From: Osedax fenrisi
Taxonomy: Eukaryota > Annelida > Polychaeta > Sabellida > Siboglinidae
Assembly: GCA_964019155.1 (NCBI GenBank)
Contig: OZ025240.1
Span: forward strand, 85,330,537 to 85,394,536
Direction: 5' to 3'
Length of the DNA: 64,000 nt
In this document: positions 40,423 to 57,869 of the stretch, piece after piece
How positions within the stretch are numbered: the stretch's first letter is position 1
How the letters are laid out: each line of letters opens with the position of its first letter
Notes under the pieces: generated by a model
Databases searched by the model: none
What the model was told of the DNA's origin: nothing
Seen by the model: the letters and a program-made list of their open reading frames with translations, nothing else
Translations under genes and position numbers: made by a program

Positions 40423-41580
40423 AACATTATTTTTTATAAAATATATTATTGAAATTAATGTTTGAAATATGTTCCTATGATAAAATGCATTGTAGATATA
40501 TATAACAATTCTAAGTAATATTTAAAAGTGGTTAATGTGGATATATATATATAATAATCAAAATCATTTAATTGGAATTGTTATTAGAAAATCCATTACT
40601 AATAGACATTACAAAAATGTCTCATTTAAAAAAACACATTTTGTGTACCATAAATTAGATATGTTACATTTTATTATTTATTATCTAATTGATGTTGTGC
40701 ATTATTTACAGACTATACAGTACAGTACATTACAAGTTATTGAGCTTATATGTGCTATAAATTATAGAATAAATACATCATAATATAATAGTACAATAAA
40801 AATAAAATATGATCAATCTATTATCATTATAGCCTATAATCAACACATGTGTTTACATTTAATTTTATTATTTTATTACCTAGATACATAACTTATTAAT
40901 TTATTGTTATTAATAATATAATACATTATTATATTTTTAGTTAATTATTTATAGTTCTAAAGAGCATATCATATTTATTTTTAATACAAGTTCATGTTAT
41001 TCTCATAATATTCTCTTTTTTATTGTATTCTAATATTATGATGTATTTCTATCATACTCGTGATTCATACCTAAAAATAAATATTGCAATATCTCATGCA
41101 ATCAAGGATGTCACGAAGTATAACTTCTTATGAAAAAGCAATTTATGTACATCGAAATTAAATGCACATAATTAAAATGTATACACATAAACTTATTATT
41201 TATTAATGTATATACTAAAATATTATTATAATATTACCATCATAACTACTGTAATTTATTAATTGTCATAATTTCTCTATATATATATAGAAAATATACA
41301 CTATTATTAATATATATTATATTTAAATGGTATTAAACAACAATAATAATAATAATAATTACAATAACTATTACCTGTATGTTTAAACATTAATTCTATA
41401 CTAAGCCTATTAGTGAATGTACAACCACACACCACTATACAGGGTATTGTTATTGATATGGTTGCCATGGTAATGTATAGTTTGCCTGATGCATAGTGTG
41501 TAGCTGTCACCAGTATATCCACATACTACCTATGTGCAGTATTGTGTTCTCAATTACTAACCACATATCTAATATGTCTA
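40423..41580. other. Intergenic AT-rich DNA
   Basis: No gene, element ends or RNA seen. A (TAA)n tract lies near 41339-41358. Confidence 0.5.
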
Positions 41581-41840
41581 AAGGGGGTCCTTAAAAGGTC
41601 TCTCTGGGGTCACATCCCACTACCAGTATTTCCGGAAATAATGTCCGGAAATGTTTGCTAGGAAGTGATTTTCTAGCAAGTTGTAGTGGGTACCCCTTTT
41701 AAAGTTATTATATTTCCGGAAAGTAAGGTGGTTAGTAAGATCCCACTACAATTGTAGTTAACTTGGTAAAAATCACTTTCTAGTAAACATTTCTGAATAT
41801 TTTTTCCTGGTATTGGTAGTGGGAAACCCCTTAAAATATC
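41581..41840. repeat. Palindromic dispersed repeat, copy 2
   Basis: Starts aaagggggtccttaaaaggt and ends ggtagtgggaaaccccttaa. The two halves share tttccggaaa, aagtgatttt and cccactac words in opposite orientation, so the unit is an imperfect inverted repeat. A diverged copy lies at 18335-18570. Confidence 0.65.
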
Positions 41841-42037
41841 TATTATATCTAATAAATGTTAATCACATATAATATGTATGTAACATGAGTTTACATGTAC
41901 AATCATCAAGTATCTATTGCATCATGAGGTCTGAATATAACCCTGCTATTACACCCACATTGAACCCTCTCTCTTCCCTAACTTCCTAACTCCCTCGCTT
42001 CCCACACTCTTTCCCTCATTAGCAAAAATAGTATCAA

Positions 42038-42813
<776 letters not shown>

Positions 42814-42868
42814 TGTCCAGTGCTGGTGTTTTCAATCAGCCTAGCCTTGTTACATAATGATGTTATGC

Positions 42869-42870
<2 letters not shown>

Positions 42871-42954
<84 letters not shown>
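42871..42954. repeat. (CA)n microsatellite
   Basis: About 84 bp of CA with one CAGA interruption, 57 bp from the preceding trinucleotide array. Confidence 0.97.
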
Positions 42955-42956
<2 letters not shown>

Positions 42957-43455
42957 CATTATGTCCTTCACATCTGACATCTTCTACTAATAGTTATTCT
43001 CTAGAGTGAGGCTACTGTGCTGGATGCATAATGCATAAATCAATGTCTATAGTTAACAGATAGTATGTACACTGTACAATGTACAGTATATGTGTGTTAT
43101 CCTGATATATTGGGATATCCTTATGCTTTATATGCTTTCTATTTGAATTACATCATATTATATAACAGTATTCTTCAGTATCATATGTAATATTACACTA
43201 AAAGTCATTTTCTTTTATCACCATGATAATCATTCAATTATACCCCCACCCTTGTATTATACAACACACAATACCATATAGTCATAGTAACTACTGTGTT
43301 ACCAGTATCATTAGCGCCCTCTGTAGCAGAGAATGATGTCAACTTATCTAACACACATACACAGACCTGTATTGAATTAGCATCCACCCCCATTACTACT
43401 ACTAATGAATCTCTTCATACCATTATATAATCAGATAACATATATAGATACAGCA

Positions 43456-43461
<6 letters not shown>

Positions 43462-43525
<64 letters not shown>
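43462..43525. repeat. (TA)n microsatellite
   Basis: About 64 bp of TA, adjacent to the RT fragment that follows. Confidence 0.95.
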
Positions 43526-43528
<3 letters not shown>

Positions 43529-43628
43529 TGCAATGTGTTATAAACAAATATACAAGGAGGGTCATTACTTATATCTTATAATATGGCATTAGTAATTATA
43601 TTATAGATATATATATATGCTTATTAGC

Positions 43629-44036
43629 TTAATTTTGAGGATGATCTTGTTGATTTTCTACTCGAGCATCAGTATGTTTCATATCCAGATAGTTGCAATG
43701 CCTGCGACCTATGTTAGCTTTGCCTTGTGTAGGTTCCCATACAGTGAGCGGTTGTGCTGATAGTTCAGGATGCCGTATACAGTGGCCAGCCATTTTCATC
43801 CTTCTGTATTTAATTGTGGAAGAAACAAGAGGTAGTTTATCATACATATTTGTATTTGTGAAGTGTTCCTTCAAAGATATATTTAGTGCTTTACGAAGCA
43901 TTCGCATGTATGTGCCATCCAGTGATTTCTGCTGTTGAACGTTCAGTGTCCATGACTCAGACCCATAGATTACTACACTCTGTACAGTTGCTATAAAGAG
44001 TCTTCTTTTAAGTGCTAAGTTTATCTTAACTTCCAT
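43629..44036 (-). pseudogene. Non-LTR retrotransposon RT, C-terminal fragment
   Basis: 135 codons. It reads LALKRRLFIATVQSVVIYGS, ESWTLNVQQQKSLDGTYMRM, LRKALNIS and MKMAGHCIRHPEL followed by VWEPTQGKANIGRRHCNYLD. These are standard words of the post-RT region of an abundant animal endonuclease-RT family, different from the CR1/L2 element at 20640. 5'-truncated; no catalytic YADD. Confidence 0.88.
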
Positions 44037-45405
44037 ATAATGTGCATGCTATGTTGTGCGTTCCGTACTAGAGCCTTTCTCACTTTCTCACTTTACACAC
44101 ACATATATATACACCAGGTACTTGCTTGATAACAATATAAGCACACCGATAACGGCTGCTATAATGGTATACAACTATTATCTACAGCTAACTAGTATGC
44201 CTATCTAGTACTACCCCTATCTCTATATCAGTGGATAGGGGCAATAGGGCATATAGTTCGGGTGGGGTGGGGTATCTCTATATGCGGTACACACACGTAA
44301 ACATATACACACACACCGGTGTGGTATCGCGCATGCGTGTGTACGCATCGTTATCTAGGTTAGTGTGTCAATCAAGTATTTACATAGCGTTCACCTATGT
44401 GGACTCTACTTCTACATAGTAATATACATCGATGCATAGTCGCAACGGTAAACTACAAATAACTAAGGGTAATAGATAGCGGCTATAAATAGACATGACG
44501 TCATCGCTAACCGTTTGTTTACACTCGATGATATGTTCTCGCGATAACGAAGCTCTTTAATGCTGCTACTTTAATGCTACTTTAATGCTACTTTAATGCT
44601 ACTTTAATGCTACTTTAATGCTGCTTTAATGCTACTTTAATGCTACTTTAATGCTACTGTAATGATAAACTCGCCTACATATATTTCTCTATTACCACGC
44701 AGGGTTGTATATACAGTACATATCATTGTGTATGAACATCGTGTAGGGTGGGGGTAAAGTTAATGGGGTATTACGTACTAACACCATCGATATAAAGAAA
44801 CTGTCTTTATATCGATGATTAACACTGGTAATTTCACAGGGAGGTCCCTGGTAACTCCCTGGTATTACACAATGATACGATAGTAATAGTCAACTGATCG
44901 TCATATATAGATCGTCATATCTCGAGGTCAGTTGACTGTTACGTGATACACTTATCTATCGTCACCCTACCCCCACTCTACGCCCACTCTACCCCCAACC
45001 CTATCTCCACACTACCCTCACCCTACCCTACCGCCAACCCCACCCCCACACTACCCCACTTGAACACCACTTAGTAACTAATACTATAATCATAGACACC
45101 TATGACCGAACCCTCAATATAGAAGTTCTTGTGACTATAATACCCTTATTATCTAGGGTATTAGCCCCTCTTGAAGCTGGTTATAATACCTACGCTTATG
45201 ACTAAAGTAAGAACTTGATAGTAATGTTGTTGTTTTCACGGATAGTAGTAATAGTGTTGGGTGTTGGTAGTAGTAACGAGGACATACAAGTGGGCGTGTC
45301 TTATCGTGAGTGACAGCTAAACAACATATCACAATATAGGTGACCTAAACATTGGAGATGATGAAGCTATGATGTAATGTGATGCGTAGTGTATACTAAC
45401 TAGTA

Positions 45406-45407
<2 letters not shown>
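44037..45407. other. Less AT-rich intergenic block, possible regulatory region
   Basis: Comparatively GC-balanced and repeat-poor. It holds ctataaatag (about 44485) beside the CRE palindrome tgacgtca (about 44498-44505). A (tttaatgctac)n array lies at 44556-44660. A hairpin (catcgatataaag, 7-nt loop, ctttatatcgatg) lies near 44786-44818, and an inverted pair agtcaactga and tcagttgact near 44889-44939. A C-rich stretch lies at 44957-45060. No coding frame with splice sites found. Confidence 0.4.

Positions 45408-45451
<44 letters not shown>
45408..45451. repeat. (GT)n microsatellite
   Basis: 44 bp of GT. From here to 46480 the sequence is AT-rich with (AT)n tracts at about 45582-45648 and 46030-46064 and a (CA)n patch near 46378-46411. 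No genes seen. Confidence 0.95.
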
Positions 45452-45454
<3 letters not shown>

Positions 45455-45592
45455 ATGTATATCTATATGCCTATCTATCTGCCTATCTATCTGGTTGTCT
45501 GACTTCTATTAGTCATCCATCATTATTATATTATTCATGAATACATTATCTACTTATAAATCATATGAATGTTAATAATATCATATATATAT

Positions 45593-45651
<59 letters not shown>

Positions 45652-46027
45652 TTATGTAATATCAATAATATACACATATATCATATATCATATATTAAGA
45701 ATTCTATTTTCAAAGTCATTAATATTACACTAATAATACATTAAGAATAATTTTACCCCTGGGGACATACATGTCCAATAGTAATATTATCTGGGATTAT
45801 GTGTATTCTATGTTCATGGTTGGTGGTATTTCATAAACATTTTGTTATAGATGTATCAAGGAATTACCTTGGATGTATTTTAAAATAAATAGCAAATAAT
45901 TATTTATAATCATTAGCATGGTCCAGTAAATATAGTTATTTCATGGTATTATATATTCAGAAATATTATACAAATATAGTATATAGATTTTCACTATTAA
46001 ATTATTTTATTGTATTTTATATTTAAC

Positions 46028-46067
<40 letters not shown>

Positions 46068-46639
46068 ATAATTTAAAGATATATCATCACAGTGTATATG
46101 TATATTTATTCTGGATGATATTCCATTAGACTAATGATTACTCACCACATTAAAAATAGATACACAGAAATATAGTGTGTTATACAGGAAGTGGGTATAT
46201 TTATACTAGAAACCTATCTCTGTTGTTAATGACCATGCCATAGAATATCATATATTATCATCTATATATATATATATTTAAAATATTATATATATATAAT
46301 TTATTTATACTTTCTATATATAAATAGTTTCGTATGTGTTAACACAATTGTGTATTAGTATGATTCTGATAAACACGCACGCACACACACACACACATAC
46401 ACATACACACACAAGAGACAGACACGCGTCGCTTGTGTGTCTAGTAATGGTGTAGTAATGGTGGTATAGACTGGCATATCCCCATGCCTCCCCTCAGACT
46501 CCCTGCCTGCCTCCTCCTCCGTCCATCACTCGCCTATCTATCTAGTACACCACTCTTATCAGTACCCCCCATCACACATCATTCGTACACTAGGCGATAT
46601 ATCATATCACTAACACCATCACTACCACCATCACCACCA

Positions 46640-49854
<3,215 letters not shown>

Positions 49855-50483
49855 CAGTTGCTATGGTATATAAGCGTTAACAACGGGCTTTAGTCATGCG
49901 CGATGTGCGTATCCGGAACATATGTTATCATTGCGCACACTCGCTCCTTTACTACACACACACACGCGCACGCGCACACATATGTGTGGTAAACACGCAC
50001 CGTATGTTTCACATCATTACGCTCTATGATCAGAAGTGATACTACTAGTACTACTATCACTCACAAGGTGGAGATTAGGGGAAGAGGGGTTTTAAACCGA
50101 TATGATATAAATTGATATCTATTCGATGATGAATCATCACCACCACCCCTATCATGATTGTATCACTGTTCATGTGTCATCCATGTGTTAATATGTTATT
50201 AAAGGGTAGTAGCATAGAACTAGAGAGAAAGTTTCTATCTAGCTTTGTGGTTAGTAGTACAGTGTTCACATATAGTGTGTTATACAGTATAACTTATAAA
50301 AATACTGAGTATACATCATATACCTATACTGTACACATACACCCTGAGGGAATTACTTCTTCATATATTATGTTCAGTATACTATATTTATATATATATA
50401 CATTGTATAACATATATTTAGAGTACCTGTAAAACTATACCCTACCCTGATTCTTATACCTATTAGAAAAGCCTTCTCCTAAT

Positions 50484-50522
<39 letters not shown>

Positions 50523-50883
50523 GGACAAGTAGTATAATACAATCCACAATAGTAGGATGTATATATTCCTATACACTCTAATTAGCTTTGGTAGTACATA
50601 CTAGTGATGTAAATGAATCTGAGCCTTTTGATGCCCAGACTTTAATTTTCAGAAAATAAAGAGCCCCAGTAGATTTGAGACTTTAGGTAACTGAGATTGC
50701 ATCATGCTTTTGATTTGAGCATCATTTCAAATGATTCATTTGAATCATCACTACAATATACTATATCACACTGTGTGATTCACACATATACACACACACA
50801 AATACACACACACACACATACATACATAAACATACACACCACATATATAAAGAAAGTTTCTTTATATAAATGACACATACATA

Positions 50884-50954
<71 letters not shown>

Positions 50955-51299
50955 GTATGATATATTATAGTAATATAGTGTGTATAAACTATACATATAG
51001 TATATACAGTGTATAGTATACAATATATAGTATATATTATATACCCTGATATTGTATTTTGAGAATATATTTATTATCTCCCATAAAATCATACATAAAT
51101 GTTCATGTTTAATGGTACTGAACAATGATATTAATTGTTCTTTTGTTGTGTTAACATGAATACTATTAATGATAACATTATACAGGATACACAGAACATC
51201 ATTATTCATTGATTTAATTAACTTGCAGCTCAACTACAACTAGATAAAATAGTTGATTTATAAATATAGCTTTTGAGGTTAATATATATATATATATAT
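49855..51299. other. Intergenic, mixed
   Basis: A slightly GC-richer piece at 49860-50160, then AT-rich DNA with (AT)n at 50487-50518, 50888-50955 and 51281-51301. A small inverted-repeat element lies at 50602-50753. No gene recognised. Confidence 0.5.
50602..50753. mobile_element. Small MITE, about 150 bp
   Basis: Left tagtgatgtaaatgaatc and right gattcatttgaatcatcacta are inverted repeats with one small gap. The interior has further inverted words (catcatgct, agcatcat). No clear target duplication. Confidence 0.6.
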
Positions 51300-51960
51300 A
51301 TGATATTGAGTTTATTAGCACTAAAATAGGGTCATGTAGACCCATTCGCTCATGCAGGAAGAACATAATAATAAAGTAATAGTAATATTATAATAGTTTA
51401 ATAATAATATACATTCAATATACCATGGACAACAATACTAAATAATATAAAGGACTATTATATACTACAGTATGCATTGATATGTTGTAGTTTAATATAC
51501 TACAGACTGCATTGATATAGTATAGTGTTATATAATAATAAGATAATAATAATACAATAACAATTTAATAATGATATACATTTAATATAACACGGACACA
51601 AATAATAAGTTGGATGATTTAATGATTATGGGTAGAGAGAAAAGAAGAAGTAAGATTTATAAATCTTTTGTGGGATCTAATAGAACGAATGGTAGGAGGG
51701 AGGGAATTCCATAGGGTTGGACCGGAATTTTTAAAAGCTCTAGAATTTACGGAAGTTTTACTAGAGTTCTGGGAGATAAGTAGAGGAGCATTTTGGTAAC
51801 GAAGAGAAGATAATATAGTACGTTTTTTGATTAGATCAGAGATATAGCTAGGGGTGAAAGAATATATTAATTTATGGATTATAGATAGTATACGTAATTT
51901 ACACCTGAGGGAGAAGGGTAGCCACATAGAGATGATTGATGAGATGTTGTAGTATGTGAT
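51300..51960 (-). mobile_element. CR1/L2-group LINE 3' fragment
   Basis: Minus-strand 3' end: RT C-terminal coding (51927-51619) followed by an AT-rich 3' region to about 51303, containing a duplicated gcattgatatagtatag-like segment. 5'-truncated. Confidence 0.75.
51619..51927 (-). pseudogene. LINE RT C-terminal remnant
   Basis: 102 codons: WLPFSLRCKLRILSIIHKLI, TPSYISDLIKKRTILSSLRY and AFKNSGPTLWNSLPPTIRSI. This is the same domain type as 20723-21430 but a distinct sequence, so a second family or lineage. Confidence 0.88.
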
Positions 51961-52066
51961 CCAGTCGAGTTAAACATTAAGTAGTACGTATTGAGGAACG
52001 GATAATCCTATTAAGTGGAGCAATATATAACTCAGAAGATGTAGCGAACTACTATATATATATATA

Positions 52067-52075
<9 letters not shown>

Positions 52076-52125
<50 letters not shown>
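52076..52125. repeat. (TA)n microsatellite
   Basis: About 50 bp of TA flanked by further AT-rich and (GT)-rich low-complexity DNA to 52255. Confidence 0.9.
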
Positions 52126-52128
<3 letters not shown>

Positions 52129-52261
52129 GATATATATATATAATGTATATTATAATATATATTTTATATGTACAATATATATTGTACATTGTACATGTAT
52201 GATATTGTATGTGTGGGTGTGTGTATATTTGTATATATGTTTGTGTGTGTATAATATATAC

Positions 52262-52334
52262 CAAAGATTTTCGCATAAGGAAAATCTTCGCATTTACTTC
52301 GCTTCGCATTTGAATTTGCTTCGCAAAATCTTTG
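52262..52334. mobile_element. Minimal MITE of the caaagatttt family
   Basis: 73 bp: starts caaagattttcgcataagga and ends ttgcttcgcaaaatctttg. The flanks aatatac and tatatac differ at one base from a 7-bp duplication. An internally deleted copy made almost only of ends, with repeated ttcgcat words. Confidence 0.78.
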
Positions 52335-53250
52335 TATATACTATACTTGTATAAATATATATATATATATATATATTTAACATATGAAAAATGTTGAGCA
52401 TATACTATATAAAACAGACATTCAGTATTACAATATGTATTGTTCCCAGTATTGTAAAGCTATAGACAAGTGGTTCCAAACATATGGGTTATGACCAGGT
52501 TGAGTTAAATTCGGCCTTTCTCTAATTTAAGGAAAAGGGCCAAATTTAGCTTATTTTCGGCCTATTGAAACCCTTATATTCGGCTTAAATTCGGCCTTTC
52601 TATATTTTATATATATATAGTTCTCTCTATAAATATTTAATATGATTAATTAATTGAATTAATATATATTATATTGCCAATGGCAATTTGCCATGTAATT
52701 GCAATAATTTGTGTATCAACAATATATTGGTATCAACATAGTATTTAAATCAATAATGTAAATAAATAAATAAGAAATGTATTATATTTGTATTAAATAA
52801 TTAAATTGTTTTGAGTGTATACATCATACAAGTGCAATGTTTGAAAGATGGGTTTTTCCTTTAGTTTTTATCGACTTTACTAATGACAAATCTGATTCAA
52901 CGGATGAAGTTCCTGGATACAAAGGATTTCTATCAGGAAATTCTATAACCTACATATTCAATAATTATAATTGTATTACCTTGGGCCATTTAGATTTCAT
53001 TTAAGTTATTAAATTGATTTGCCTCCTTAAAAATTTGATTATTCTATAGTGAGTGTAGTTGATATGTGTTCTAGCCCACTCTTGTGAACACAACCTAGGC
53101 ATATCTGATATATTAAGCGTAGAATTAATATTAAATATTTCAGAACGCTAATCGTTTATTATTTAAAAGTGCACCCGCGCGGAATTAATCAAATACGAAT
53201 ATTACTAATTCAGGATACGTATACAACAATATACTCTCTTATACCTACTA
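52335..53250. other. Intergenic AT-rich DNA
   Basis: Contains duplicated ttcggcctttctctaattt and ttcggcctttctatatttt segments near 52512-52610. No gene or clear element ends. Confidence 0.45.
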
Positions 53251-53256
53251 CCAAAT

Positions 53257-53697
53257 CTTCAAAGATATTAGCATTAGTATAGACACTGAAATAGATTTAG
53301 GTTGGATGCAGTTTTATACACAATTGTGTTCATTGTTCTTTTAAATTACATGCAATCTAAGTTAGCTTTTACCACTCACCTCATAGATATGTATAGCGTT
53401 TAAAACCAACATATCCTATTGATTTGTTATATATTAGAAATGAAAAATTTGTTTCCGTCGTATAAATAAATAATAATTTAAACCATTTTCGTACATTTTA
53501 ATATTGTATAGTTTTACCAATTTACATTATAAACCATAACACATATTCCGAAATAACAATCTATGTAGGTGGCTCCGTTCCTGTTTCGTGTACAAATAGA
53601 ATTAGACTATTTCACAAGTGTTATATGATATATAATATGATATATGAATATATGTTATATGAAAGATATAATAATATCTTTCCTCAGAGAATCCTTA
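53257..53697 (-). mobile_element. Diverged MITE of the caaagatttt family
   Basis: The interior follows copy A throughout (cactgaaatagatttaggtt, aaattacatgcaat, gttatatattag, tttacattataaac, gtaggtggc) with many substitutions. The ends are degraded (caaatcttcaaagatat and atctttcctcagagaatcct). Older than the other copies. Confidence 0.8.
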
Positions 53698-53724
53698 GAA
53701 GCTTCCTATATAAACAATACCTCC

Positions 53725-53925
53725 CTCTCACCCACCACACACCCCCATTAACCCCACACACATTAACATAGTCCTCATCCATGAACAGATCTCACCCCCC
53801 CCCACATTAACCCCCCCCACATTAGCCCCACACACATTAACCCCACCCCCCATTAACCCCACCCCCACATTAACCCCTCACACATTAACCTAGCTCTCAT
53901 CCACGCACAGATTTCACCACCCGTC
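53725..53925 (+). repeat. C-rich minisatellite before first ADGRA-like exon
   Basis: Imperfect repeats of ccccacacacattaacc. Two longer copies contain atagtcctcatccatgaaca and ctagctctcatccacgcaca. The plus strand is pyrimidine-rich and the array abuts the region with the start codon. Confidence 0.85.
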
Positions 53926-53943
53926 CGCCTACCTACATGAAAG

Positions 53944-54048
53944 ATGCAGCCTTTCTGCTTGACCCGTGTCCTGATTCTGTTGATCGTCGGCTTAGTCGCG
54001 GTCATCTCAATGTCATGTCCTAAACGATGTCGTTGTAGGAGCCTCAAG
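53944..54048 (+). CDS. ADGRA-like exon 1: signal peptide and LRRNT start
   Basis: The ATG at 53944 gives MQPFCLTRVLILLIVGLVAV then ISMSCPKRCRCRSLK: a hydrophobic signal peptide followed by the CPxxCxC start of an LRRNT. Donor gtagct after a whole codon (phase 0). An upstream ATG at 53938 is in another frame and is not used in this model. Confidence 0.82.
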
Positions 54049-55097
54049 GTAGCTAGCCATATCATGTATTAGCGTGTCAGTGTGTTTGTGACTGTACATC
54101 TTGTACATATACAAACTTTGTTTGGTTTGTTTAATCTATTTCATTTATTATGTTTAGCACAGAAATTATTGTAGTGTTGTTTTTTTAAATATATATATGG
54201 TAGTTATATAGTGACTCTATACTTATATAATTAACATATACATCTATTATATATCATTAGATAATTAACATATATATAGCTAGATAGATAGATAGTTTAT
54301 TGAGTATTAAATATACACAAAATAACATGAAACAATAATTTAATAATAAATAATAAATGAAAAAAAAGAATTTTGGATACACATGCCATATATATATTTA
54401 TATATATCATACTATAAATCTATGATTAAAATATACGTTACATCAACATTATTGTACGCATTAAAGAAGGAGCGTCAGATTGCTGTGGTTTGTGGAGTGA
54501 AGGGGCTGAAGAAGATTAACTCTCCTAACCAATTTAGTTCCGGCTTCTCCAAACAATTGGCAAAAAGAGTGGTTTTCATGTTAGAATTTGACTAATGTCA
54601 TATATTTATTTAATAATCTTTAATCTATGTGACTAAACTAAAAACAAAAATCTTTATAGTAATAATCATTATCGTCGATATAATAATATCTAAGTCTCCT
54701 CCCCTACAGAAATCTTAACAATAATCACTTGAAACGAATTCCCGATTTGCGTAAATTTGTGAAACTTCGCAAGCTGTTAGTACTTACCGTAGCCTGCCCG
54801 CGCGCGTGTGTCAATCAATCAAGTTGTATTAGTTTAGTCGTAGTAGTACATTCTTATCATATTTCTATTTGCCTTCGAAAAGCGATTATTTAAGATTTAC
54901 TCAAAATTGAGACTAATTAAGAATACTTTCCACGAGGCTTCGATGAATTAACCACCCGTTCAACAACATTAGATTACTAACTAATAAAGAATTGAACCCG
55001 AATTCTAGGCTATAACTACTAACTCGTCGCGGTAAAACATTAAGCATCGCTCACCCCGCAGAAGTGATATGATTAGCCGAGAGCTAATAGCTTCTCA

Positions 55098-55173
<76 letters not shown>

Positions 55174-55174
55174 T

Positions 55175-55255
<81 letters not shown>

Positions 55256-57785
55256 CTCCACCACCACTACTACTAACTACCGAACAGGTCGATATCAGGC
55301 AACGGACTAAGGAGTATCACCGCCCGCCAACTCGCTACCATCGTGAAACTAACGCATTTGTTTGTAACCTAGCCTAACCCGTATTATATTGATAACACTG
55401 ATACCGTAGTAGTCGTCCATTGGCTAGCATCGCCCCGTGTTGTTGTTTACCTATTGTCTGCGTAACGATGAGAGTTTCTGTGTGTATCTAGAGTTGTGTT
55501 TGCTAGCGATAAAGATGAAGTCATACGTGAGGTTATTGCCTCGAAGAACTGCATTCGCAAGTATGACCTTAGCTTTATGACCTCACCCCCTCGTGTATTT
55601 TGTATTAAAGGTTACTTTGATTGCATTATTAACCTCTGTGTATATAAGGGTTGTACAATTTCTAATACTTGCAAGGCTTCGAATCCATCAAATCCAAAAC
55701 TAAAAGTCTTTGAAGCCTTCACATCAAAATCTATCCTTTAAAATTATAGAAAACTTTATAAATCCATAGTGTAATATTAATCGTCAAAAGATGAGACTGA
55801 TATTTAAATTAATAATAAATAAATCTAAATATGAAATATAGTATGTCTTTAAATAAAGCTTACTTCAACTATGAAATATTCCATATATGCAATTAATTTT
55901 ACTTATATGTATTATGTACAGTTTTACAATTTTTTTCGAGTCTTATTTTAAATTCTCGACTATCAACTCAAATCAACAACGGGGACTCGATTTCATCAAT
56001 TTTTAAATGGACACGAATATTTCAGACTCAACACTTCATTACTAGAACTCCATATTTGGACTCGAACGCGATTTGTACAACCCTAATGTGCATCTCTTAT
56101 TAGACTATTACTCCTCTCCACTTTATCACAGTTGTCCTTAGTCTATTCGTAATCATAGGGAAGGTACTTACACTCAGCATACGTGTGTGTGGTGTGTATT
56201 GTATGTTTGTGTGTATGTGTGTGTTCAGTGAATTAGTTTTAAGGGGATTCCGCACATACACGTAATTTTCCAATTTCGTGTATATTTAGATAGGAAAAAC
56301 ATAGGTCCACTAAAATAAATAGAACTGATATTCTATTCATTCAATTGACCTAATTTTTTTTGTATTGCATTCATAACAAAGATTTTCCGAAGGAAAGATA
56401 CATAAAAATAACACTTACGCGAAATCGTGTAATTCGAAGTTGTATACAAAATACCCTGGTGCCACCTATAGCGGGTTACTTTTAGGAACTATGTGTTGTT
56501 TATAATGTAAATTCGTATTTAACTATACACTTTTAAAATGTTAAATAATATGCTTTAAATTAATATTTATATGATGAAAACTAAGTGTTCATTACTAATA
56601 TATAACAAACAAATATGATATGTATGTTTTAAATGCTATAAGTATATATTTAGTGAGTAAAAGCTAATTTATATTGCATGTAATTTAATAGAGCAATGAA
56701 AACATTGTTGTATGCAAACAGAGCCGAACCTAAATCTATTTCAGTGATTTCGATACTACTGCTAGCAGCGGTTGGGGATATTACTAAATTACGTTGCATG
56801 CATAGGGAGTGTTATATCTTTGCTTCGCAAAATCTTTGTTCATAACATATATATACATAGGAAAATAGAAAGTTATTTTTAATATTATTATTTATTATAT
56901 TATATATATCTAAATTAAAAATGATCAATAATAAAATTATGGTAATTCTATAGTAATTATCATTTTATACAATGACTACTATACATTTTATAAATTATCT
57001 CTCTATTTTACTATTCACATAATTGAATTCTATATAAATCTAAAAAAATTAATATTATAATTATAATAGTTTTTATGTTCTATATGTTTGAATGCACATA
57101 CCTAGATTATAAAAAAACACTAAAATAAGTATTATGGAATAAAAAAAAATATGAAAAAAAATAAATTAGCATCACTTTAAATGTGCTTTTAAATATGGGA
57201 TGCCCTTAATACTGGTGATTCATCATATTTATAGGCACCCTGTAATTAGGGTTGATAATGATTCGGGTTATTAGGTTTGTGGTTTTAAACCTTTTTATAA
57301 TGTTAGTGTTAAATAATTACCGATATTTGTATGTTAATATTATAGCTCTTTATAATTGATTGATCACTATTAGTTTATATCAATAAATAATCCTGTATCT
57401 CTAAAATATTCGATAATTTAAATATTTTATGAAATTGAATTTTATTATTTTATGATGAACCCACTCAAAAACCCATACATTGTATTCTATATATTAAGAA
57501 AAATTGGTTACCAAACATATCTGTATACATGTTGTTAAATGCATATTTTTAATATATAGTTTAAATCGAAGTAAGTTATCACCAGTATTTAGACATATTA
57601 CAACTATATCTAATATCATTGCATAACAGTACTCGAGAATGCTCAAAGTTACCTAATAATACATCATCATCATCGTCATCATCAGTCTGAGATACACTGT
57701 ATTACACAAGAGCACAGTTTGACACACACACACATACACACACACAAGTATATACTATGTTTATGTGTGTGTTTATGTGTGTGTT

Positions 57786-57825
<40 letters not shown>

Positions 57826-57828
57826 TGT

Positions 57829-57869
<41 letters not shown>

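Noticed and set aside
53853..54065. Minus-strand 70-codon frame
   Set aside because: Antisense to the signal-peptide exon and the C-rich repeat, with no domain.
55496..55741. Frame FASDKDEVIREVIASKNCIRKY as an extra receptor exon
   Set aside because: The exons at 54710-54775 and 59196-59258 already join in frame to a perfect LRR, and this segment matches no domain I know. A cassette exon cannot be excluded.
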